Origin: Streptomyces mobaraensis NBRC 13819 = DSM 40847
Lineage (GTDB): Bacteria; Actinomycetota; Actinomycetes; Streptomycetales; Streptomycetaceae
DNA: 64,000 nucleotides
Assembly (NCBI RefSeq): GCF_017916255.1
Contig: NZ_CP072827.1
Span: forward strand, 6,721,501 to 6,785,500
Direction of reading: 5' to 3'
Below are positions 59,423 to 64,000 of this stretch, one piece after another (position 1 is the stretch's first letter; every line of letters begins with the position of its first letter). The position numbers and the translations under genes are program-made. The notes beneath the pieces were generated by a model that worked only from the letters and a program-made list of their open reading frames with translations, was not told where the DNA came from and ran no database searches.

Positions 59423-60291
59423 GCTGGTTTCCTTGTGTCCGTATCGTTCGGCGGAACGATGAAGCCGCTGGGGCTCTCCCCCTCCTGGGGCCAGGTCATG
59501 ATGACGAGGCGGAGATCGTCGAACCGTGCAGGAATAAAGACCTGCGAGATGAAGTCGAATTCCCGCTCGAACTTCTGGATGTAAAGCCGAAAATGGTGTC
59601 CGTCGCGGTTTGCGACGACGGTCGTGTCTTCGTCCCAGTAGCTCTTGATGAGTGGGTCCTCAAGAGCCTTTTCCAGGATCTCCGGGAGGATGCTGTGAGG
59701 CCGTTTGCGGGCCAATTCCAGACGGATCATGCCGAGGTAGACCCGTGCGTGAGTTTCCCAACTCGCCAACTGCTCACGGGACTCGTGACTGATGAGACCC
59801 CAGTGCATGATGTTCGCCCCGTCCGTGCGGACATACGGGAACCACTCGCCCGCGGGACGGTTGTAGGCGACGATGCGCCAGTCTGCATCTGATACGTAGG
59901 CCGGCTGCTGAGTCTGGTCAAGGACCAGCTGAATCGCACGATGCTCGGGCGAGTTGTAATCATGAGCGGCTGTCACGCCCGCTGGTGGATTGCAACCGAT
60001 CGTATAGAGGAACAGCGTCAGGCGCTGATCGGTTTCCAGTAGGAGAGCGTCAGCAAGGCGCTCCATGGCGTCACGGTCAGGTTTAGGGGCGTATCCCTTT
60101 TCCAGGTCCCGGTACCACCGCTCGCTCATGCCGCAGCGTGCGGCGACGAGGGCCTGTGGCATCGGCTTGCTCTGCCCCATTTTCCGGCCTGCTGCTGCCC
60201 GCCATGCCCGGAGGAACCTGGGAAGCCCGGATATTTCGTTTTCAACTTCCGACTCGGAACGAAGGTCCCGGTCGTCGCCATTGCCCTGCAC
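59419..60291 (-). CDS. XRE-type regulator with MmyB-like ligand-binding domain
   Basis: 290 aa from a GTG. HTH at about residues 22-85 (LRAWRAAAGRKMGQSKPMPQ, ALVAARCGMSERWYRDLEKG), followed by a long C-terminal MmyB-like domain: IQLVLDQTQQPAYVSDADWR, IVAYNRPAGEWFP, and FQ-like elements such as FERDFD-type EFDFISQVFIPARFDDLRLV. This family is abundant in Streptomyces and often placed beside the metabolic gene it controls; some members have been found with fatty-acid-like ligands. Coupling with a thioesterase suggests an acyl-compound signal. Confidence 0.85.
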   Translation of the reverse strand: MQGNGDDRDLRSESEVENEISGLPRFLRAWRAAAGRKMGQSKPMPQALVAARCGMSERWYRDLEKGYAPKPDRDAMERLADALLLETDQRLTLFLYTIGCNPPAGVTAAHDYNSPEHRAIQLVLDQTQQPAYVSDADWRIVAYNRPAGEWFPYVRTDGANIMHWGLISHESREQLASWETHARVYLGMIRLELARKRPHSILPEILEKALEDPLIKSYWDEDTTVVANRDGHHFRLYIQKFEREFDFISQVFIPARFDDLRLVIMTWPQEGESPSGFIVPPNDTDTRKPA

Positions 60292-60322
60292 TTGCTCTAT
60301 GTCCCTTCACGGCCCTGCACTT
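60283..60322 (-). repeat. Direct repeat AAGTGCAGGGC at the regulator start
   Basis: Two copies of AAGTGCAGGGC on the leftward strand (60,322-60,312 and 60,293-60,283), 29 bases apart, the second covering the GTG start. Upstream is TTGCGA, 18 bases, TACGCT. Candidate promoter with autoregulatory operator. Confidence 0.4.
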
Positions 60323-60636
60323 ACCCGAGCGTAGGGCAGCGCCGAACAAGATCGCAATGTGGACTTATGGGACATCACGGAGGGTATAGCCAGGGTTGAG
60401 GCATGGTATAGGGGACGTAAAGCGCTAGTGGTGGGGCTCTTGTGTATACATACCGGCAACGTCGTTCCGGTCTTGCATGGGTGAGAATCAGCAGCGCTGA
60501 CGGGCGAGCGGCCAGCCGGCCCCTGTAGCCCCCCAGTTGAGGCCGGGACATCTCGTACCGGACCCAAGCTCAGGCGGTTTGGTGCACCCCTGCATGTCGA
60601 ACCGCCGCGAAGAACCCCTTGAGGAGTCGACAGCGA

Positions 60637-61089
60637 ATGATCAAGAACTTCGTGCATCACATCACCTCCGACATGGTGACGACGTGCGACACGGAGTCGG
60701 CAGCAAATACGGCGTGGGATAACTGCCCCAACGCCGACGAGGTGGTCACGCACGGCGCGATGGACGCGGAACATGCGCGACTGCTGGTCTGCGTCCAGGC
60801 GGACATGGAGGAACAGATCCGCGAGGTCGAGCAGGCGGTGTTGGAGACCTGCGGGGTCAGGCACTCGAAGGTCGCAGACATTGCGCGGAAGTTGGTCGAG
60901 CGTGCGAACACCGCGGAACTGGAGCGGGCTCTGCTCAGGCGTATGGTGCGCTCCTTGGAGCGGCGGAACGAGGAGATCTATCACCTCCTGGAGGTGCGGA
61001 CCGCGACGTTCAACACGACCCTCGCCGAGCTGCGCGCGGAGCTCGCTGCATCCAGCTCCCGGACGCGCCACCAGGCCGACGCAGCCTGA
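60637..61089 (+). CDS. Coiled-coil protein of unknown function
   Basis: 150 aa from the ATG at 60637 (GAGGAG 9-10 bases upstream). Largely helical with heptads (EEQIREVEQAVLETCGVRHS, TAELERALLRRMVRSLERRN). No family recognised. The gap before it (60,323-60,636) holds the divergent promoter region and no other gene I can support. Confidence 0.7.
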   Translation: MIKNFVHHITSDMVTTCDTESAANTAWDNCPNADEVVTHGAMDAEHARLLVCVQADMEEQIREVEQAVLETCGVRHSKVADIARKLVERANTAELERALLRRMVRSLERRNEEIYHLLEVRTATFNTTLAELRAELAASSSRTRHQADAA

Positions 61090-61117
61090 GCAGCGCTGCA
61101 CAAACGTAAGGAGAGAC

Positions 61118-61933
61118 TTGTACACACTCAGTCAGTCCATCCGGGCCAAGGGCGACTCGGGCGATCCGCTGCCCCCAGCCTTCAAGAGCATGGACAAGGC
61201 CGGCACCCGCTACATCCGAGGGCAGCTCAGCCTCACGGTGGCCGGCGGTGGCACGGGCAAGAGCGCCTACAAACTGAGCCGCATCCTCAAGGCCGAAACC
61301 CCCATCCCCACCATCTACTTCTCCGCCGACTCGTCGGCGGACATTCAGCTGTCGCGCGCGATCTCCATCCTGACGAAGATCGACATGGCGGAGTCCGTGG
61401 CCGCAGTCCGGCGCAACGACATCAGGGCCTACGCCCCCCTGCTCGATGGACACCCGGTGCGCTTCGACTACGGGGCCTCGCCCACGATCGACGACATCGA
61501 GACCACCGTGAACGCCTGGTACGAGCTGTACGGCGAAGACGCCCACATGATCGTGCTCGACAACATCACGAACATTCGCGGCGGAGGGGCAGGGAACGAC
61601 GAGGACCCGTTCCAGGGCCTCGAATCCCTCATGGACTGGGCCAACGACATGGCACGCACGACAGGTGCCCACGTCGCCGGCCTCCACCACACGACGGGGC
61701 CGCACAACGACGGCAACAGCCCCATCCCGATGTCCGGGGTGAAGGGGCAGATCACCCGCGTGCCGGCGCTGGTACTCACCCTGCACAAGCCGGACGAGAA
61801 CACCCTCGCGGTGAGCACGGTGAAGAACCGGGCAGGCCGGAGCGACCCCAGCGGGAACACGTTCGTGGAACTCGGCTTCGACGGCAACACCATGCAGATT
61901 ACCGACGACAACTTCTCGACTGTGAGCTACTGA
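61118..61933 (+). CDS. RecA-like (DnaB-type) replication ATPase
   Basis: 271 aa from a TTG with AAGGAG 5 bases upstream. LSLTVAGGGTGKSAYKLSRI has the Walker A P-loop (about residue 45), IYFSADSSADIQLSRAI the helicase-like S-x-D motif, MIVLDNITNI Walker B (about 150), and HVAGLHHTTGPHNDG, KGQITRVPALVLTLHKPDEN later motifs. It lacks an N-terminal DnaB domain and resembles the short RecA-fold helicases of actinophages. Confidence 0.85.
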   Translation: MYTLSQSIRAKGDSGDPLPPAFKSMDKAGTRYIRGQLSLTVAGGGTGKSAYKLSRILKAETPIPTIYFSADSSADIQLSRAISILTKIDMAESVAAVRRNDIRAYAPLLDGHPVRFDYGASPTIDDIETTVNAWYELYGEDAHMIVLDNITNIRGGGAGNDEDPFQGLESLMDWANDMARTTGAHVAGLHHTTGPHNDGNSPIPMSGVKGQITRVPALVLTLHKPDENTLAVSTVKNRAGRSDPSGNTFVELGFDGNTMQITDDNFSTVSY

Positions 61934-62358
61934 TGACGGCATGTAAGGCAGGTTCACGGAAATGCGTCAGGTGCGAACGGTGTCGGGCTTCCCGCTTCTA
62001 CTCGGGGCCGAGGGGCCGTGTGTGCCTCACATGTCAGAAGAAGGCTCGCTCCAGGGCATCGCACGAGTCACGCGTGCAAGCTACCTATGGGCTCGGGCCC
62101 GGCGAGTACGAGAAGCTGCTCCAGGCGCAGGATGGCCGCTGCGCGATCTGCCGACAGACACGGTCCACACGCCTTGACGTAGACCACTGTCACAAGACCG
62201 GAGTGGTCCGCGGACTGTGCTGCGCGAGGTGTAACAGGCAGCTGCTCGCAAGAGGGTTGAGGGACGACCCAGAGGTAGCAAGGAACGCAGCTGACTATCT
62301 GGAGAACCCTCCTGCTGTCCGAGTGCTGGGGCAGCGTTTTTTTCGCAAGTCAACTTGA
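61933..62358 (+). CDS. Recombination endonuclease VII-like protein
   Basis: 141 aa; the ATG overlaps the previous stop (ATGA). Zinc-finger pairs CVRCERC and CLTCQKK are followed by YGLGPGEYEKLLQAQDGRCA, ICRQ, LDVDHCHKTGVVRGLCCARC and DDPEVARNAADYLENP, the full signature of endonuclease VII, which resolves branched DNA before packaging. The stop codon overlaps the stoperator-like site at 62,354. Confidence 0.92.
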   Translation: MTACKAGSRKCVRCERCRASRFYSGPRGRVCLTCQKKARSRASHESRVQATYGLGPGEYEKLLQAQDGRCAICRQTRSTRLDVDHCHKTGVVRGLCCARCNRQLLARGLRDDPEVARNAADYLENPPAVRVLGQRFFRKST

Positions 62359-62367
62359 CATCCACAC
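62354..62367 (+). promoter_or_regulatory. Consensus stoperator-like site
   Basis: CTTGACATCCACAC overlapping the endonuclease VII stop and preceding the next gene's ribosome site (GGAGG at 62,373). CATAGT lies 17 bases after TTGACA, directly before the ATG. Confidence 0.65.
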
Positions 62368-62384
62368 GCACTGGAGGCATAGTG

Positions 62385-62582
62385 ATGATGAAGGCAACAC
62401 CGCGAGCAAGCTTCGTAGTTGGCATCGAGAGCGGCCTGAGTGACGAGAAGGCCGACGAGATCGTGAAGATCGTGCAGGCCATCGTGAAGGGCATGGCCGA
62501 CTCGCCGGTGAAGATCTCCTTCCAGCGTCACTTCACGTACCAGGATGAACGGCCGACGGGCCCGTTCTCTGTTTCGTACTGA
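62385..62582 (+). CDS. Small protein of unknown function
   Basis: 65 aa from the ATG at 62385 (GGAGG 7 bases upstream). Helical with SDEKADEIVKIVQAIVKGMA. No family recognised. Confidence 0.68.
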   Translation: MMKATPRASFVVGIESGLSDEKADEIVKIVQAIVKGMADSPVKISFQRHFTYQDERPTGPFSVSY

Positions 62583-62588
62583 CCCAGA

Positions 62589-62602
62589 CTTAACATCCAC
62601 AC
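62589..62602 (+). promoter_or_regulatory. Stoperator-like site, one mismatch
   Basis: CTTAACATCCACAC, 6 bases after the previous stop and directly touching the AGGAGG of the next gene. Confidence 0.55.
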
Positions 62603-62612
62603 AGGAGGTGTG

Positions 62613-62786
62613 ATGCAGGATGAGGCCAACGGCCCCGCCCGGACCGGCAGTAGCCAGCGGTGCGACCGCGTGCCGGCCAGGTTCTTGGACCCGACATGGA
62701 CCCTCATGAGCCAGGCTCACCGCAGGTTCCCGGTGATAGTTAGTTATCTGGATTCCTGGCATGGCCCGCTTCGCGAGCCGGAATGA
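62613..62786 (+). CDS. Very small protein of unknown function
   Basis: 57 aa from the ATG at 62613, with AGGAGGTG directly upstream. Basic (QRCDRVPARFLDPTWTLMSQ). It overlaps the primase start by 26 bases, and its 3' part contains a TTAGTTA-type repeat copy (62,737-62,759) that it translates as VSYLDSW. The strong ribosome site argues that it is real. Confidence 0.55.
   Translation: MQDEANGPARTGSSQRCDRVPARFLDPTWTLMSQAHRRFPVIVSYLDSWHGPLREPE
62737..62759. repeat. TTAGTTA-type repeat before the primase
   Basis: TAGTTAGTTATCTGGATTCC followed by TGG, ending one base before the primase ATG. The only copy inside the early region; it has no hairpin beside it. Confidence 0.65.
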
Positions 62787-63177
62787 CGACATCGGACCTG
62801 GCCCGATCCGACAGGTAGTCATCCACTACTTCCCGCACTGGGATGCGCCGAACTACCGCTCAGGCTGGGTGAAATGCCTGTGCCCCTCGCACGACGAGGG
62901 TGACCCGTCGGCGAGCGTCAACTACGACCAGGGCTGTATCAAGTGCCAGGCGTGCGGCTTCAAGGGAAGCGCCTACTCGATCATCATGAAGGAAGAAAGT
63001 TGTACGTTCGGTGAGGCTCAGCGAAGAGCGGAAGAGCTTGCTGCTGGGAGCGGCCAAGACATTCCACGACCAGTTCGGGGGCAGTCCGGCCGAAGAGTAT
63101 TTGGTCAGTCACCGCTGCCTGGACACGGAGGCGATCGACAAGTTCAGGCTGGGGTACGTCGGCGATTCGGTTCCTAG
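62761..63177 (+). CDS. DNA primase, zinc-binding N-terminal part
   Basis: 138 aa. A CHC2-type zinc finger: CLCPSHDEGDPSASVNYDQG then CIKCQACGFKG, with the ASVN and G-x-x-x-C-x-x-C-G pattern of DnaG. The Toprim part is in another frame starting at 63,011, so the primase is split into two overlapping genes, as also known in L5-like phages. No minus-1 slippery site fits; the second frame is first open at 62,990. The start lacks a clear ribosome site. Confidence 0.85.
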   Translation: MARFASRNDDIGPGPIRQVVIHYFPHWDAPNYRSGWVKCLCPSHDEGDPSASVNYDQGCIKCQACGFKGSAYSIIMKEESCTFGEAQRRAEELAAGSGQDIPRPVRGQSGRRVFGQSPLPGHGGDRQVQAGVRRRFGS

Positions 63178-63703
63178 CGGCTTCGAGCAGTACAAGAACA
63201 CGATCGCCGTCCCCTACCTCCGCAGGAGCGCACTCGGCAACTGGTCGGTGATGTCCATCCGCTTCCGGTGCGTCCGGCCGGAGTGCGTGAAGAACGAGGA
63301 CGGCACCTTCCGTGATGACGAGGTGCACGTCGGCCACGGCAAGATGCAATCGATGGCGGGCGACACGCATCGCATCTACAACACGCTCGCCATCCAGGAG
63401 AACGCGGACGAGATAGCCGTCTGCGAGGGAGAACCGGACACCTGGACGACGGTTCAATGCGGACTCCCCGCGGTGGGCATCCAGGGCGTCAACGGTTGGA
63501 AGCCGCACTTCGACAAGCTCTTCGTCGGCTACAAGCGCGTGTGGGTCCTGGCGGACGGGGACGACGCCGGCCTGGAGTTCGCCGAGCACATCGCCAACAG
63601 GATGCCGACAGGGCTCGTCGTCCCCATGGGTGCCGGCCTGGATGTGAACAAGACGTACAAGACCCTCGGTCGCGAGGCCGTACTCAACAAGGTAGGTAAG
63701 TAA
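63011..63703 (+). CDS. DNA primase, Toprim part
   Basis: 230 aa from a GTG. FGGSPAEEYLVSHRCLDTEA is the DnaG linker pattern; AVCEGEPDTWTTVQCGLPAV holds the Toprim Glu (CEGEPD) and VWVLADGDDAGLEFAEHIAN the Toprim DxD (ADGDDAG). Metal-dependent RNA primer synthesis is expected together with the zinc-finger protein. The ribosome site is poor (AAGGAAG is about 15 bases away), so coupled translation from the overlapping gene is likely. Confidence 0.88.
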   Translation: MRLSEERKSLLLGAAKTFHDQFGGSPAEEYLVSHRCLDTEAIDKFRLGYVGDSVPSGFEQYKNTIAVPYLRRSALGNWSVMSIRFRCVRPECVKNEDGTFRDDEVHVGHGKMQSMAGDTHRIYNTLAIQENADEIAVCEGEPDTWTTVQCGLPAVGIQGVNGWKPHFDKLFVGYKRVWVLADGDDAGLEFAEHIANRMPTGLVVPMGAGLDVNKTYKTLGREAVLNKVGK

Positions 63704-64000
63704 TGGCCTTGACCGACGACAACGGAAAGCCCCTGACCCGAGCGCAGGAAATCATGAAGCTCGCGTTCAAAGAGCAGGGTGACACCCTCGCCGGCAGAAT
63801 GCACGAGAAGCGCAAGGCGTGGGGCCCGGCCTGGGAGGCCGGTCTCGAAGCGGCACAGGACTTGACATCCATACGGAATGCAGGCGAAGACGTGGTGAAT
63901 CACCCCCGCCACTACACCAGCCACCCAAGCGGGATCGAGTGCATCCAGGTCACGGAGCACATGACCTTCAACCTCGGCAATGCGGTGAAGTACATCTGGC
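63703..64000 (+). CDS. DUF3310 protein, cut by the window edge
   Basis: The frame is open from the ATG at 63703 to the right edge. The N-terminal 55 residues are a helical region (LTRAQEIMKLAFKEQGDTLA). Then VNHPRHYTSHPSGIECIQVT, EHMTFNLGNAVKYIW is the DUF3310 domain. Between them, at 63,861-63,874, the DNA is a stoperator-like site (CTTGACATCCATAC) read in frame as DLTSI. A separate DUF3310 gene starting at one of the GTGs near 63,894 is the alternative. Confidence 0.75.
   Translation, partial: MALTDDNGKPLTRAQEIMKLAFKEQGDTLAGRMHEKRKAWGPAWEAGLEAAQDLTSIRNAGEDVVNHPRHYTSHPSGIECIQVTEHMTFNLGNAVKYIW
63861..63874 (+). promoter_or_regulatory. Stoperator-like site inside a reading frame
   Basis: CTTGACATCCATAC, one base off consensus, in the same orientation as the others but inside an open frame about 20 bases before possible GTG starts of the DUF3310 domain. 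Confidence 0.5.

Noticed and set aside
23074..62759. The TTAGTTAGTTA copies as a CRISPR array
   Set aside because: Copies are kilobases apart, without regularly spaced unique spacers, and no cas operon exists.
62990..63177. Minus-1 frameshift joining the two primase parts
   Set aside because: The Toprim frame is +1 (or -2) relative to the zinc-finger frame and no X-XXY-YYZ heptamer lies in the overlap.
51160..63874. The CTTGACATCCAC motif as plain -35 promoter boxes only
   Set aside because: Conservation extends 6 bases past the hexamer, several copies have no -10 box at a workable distance, and the sequence matches the L5 stoperator core.

Overview
The window is a Streptomyces chromosome (very high G+C, GTG/TTG starts, LAxTG sortase signal, actinobacterial families) carrying an integrated temperate siphophage. 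Bases 1 to about 22.99 kb are host DNA. From about 23 kb to the right edge is prophage DNA, visibly lower in G+C; the prophage continues beyond 64,000, and no integrase or right attachment site lies in the window.

Host part. A 5'-truncated Fpg/Nei glycosylase, an amino acid permease and a secreted GH92 mannosidase are followed by a cobalamin riboswitch. It heads a seven-gene rightward unit (5,266-13,500): a membrane-anchored secreted protein, the ECF transporter parts T, A (two fused ATPase domains) and S, a wall-anchored alpha-toroid protein ending in LARTG, a small secreted DUF4430 protein, and an FhuF-like [2Fe-2S] protein. Alpha-toroid and DUF4430 are the two folds of animal intrinsic factor and transcobalamin, so the unit looks like a two-piece extracellular cobalamin capture system feeding an ECF importer. 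Then come a cupin-XRE regulator, a PhzF-like protein without its catalytic Glu, a serine hydrolase, a divergent TetR/carboxylesterase pair, a DUF4180 protein, a dienelactone-hydrolase-like protein without its Cys nucleophile, a beta-propeller-like protein, a gene remnant and a GNAT acetyltransferase. The host part ends in the 3' end of a dodecin gene, the apparent integration target.

Prophage part. Next to the attachment junction are rightward genes for a DUF3987-type helicase, an unknown protein and a SprT-like metalloprotein (23.2-26.2 kb). The late operon runs leftward from 50.1 to 26.2 kb: HNH endonuclease, small and large terminase, portal, MuF-like protein, scaffold, capsid, connectors, tail tube, frameshifted tail chaperones, tape measure, distal tail and fibre proteins, a four-domain lysin and a holin candidate. 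A gene-poor stretch (50.1-51.5 kb) holds hairpins, an AT-rich island and a cluster of TGCAC words. From 51.5 kb the early operon runs rightward: about 18 small, mostly overlapping genes, an L5-type immunity repressor (57,549-58,100), a RecB/Cas4-like nuclease, a leftward cargo pair (hotdog thioesterase and MmyB-type regulator), then replication genes (RecA-like ATPase, endonuclease VII, split primase, DUF3310).

Three features tie the phage together. Copies of CTTGACATCCAC, the reverse complement of the core of the mycobacteriophage L5 stoperator, lie in short intergenic gaps, in the orientation of local transcription, along with an L5-like repressor. A second repeat family built on TTAGTTAGTTA lies beside hairpins in the late operon. 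Two minus-1 slippery sites are visible: the expected one in the tail chaperones and an unexpected CCCAAAA at the end of a collagen-like fibre gene that would add a 142-codon tip.
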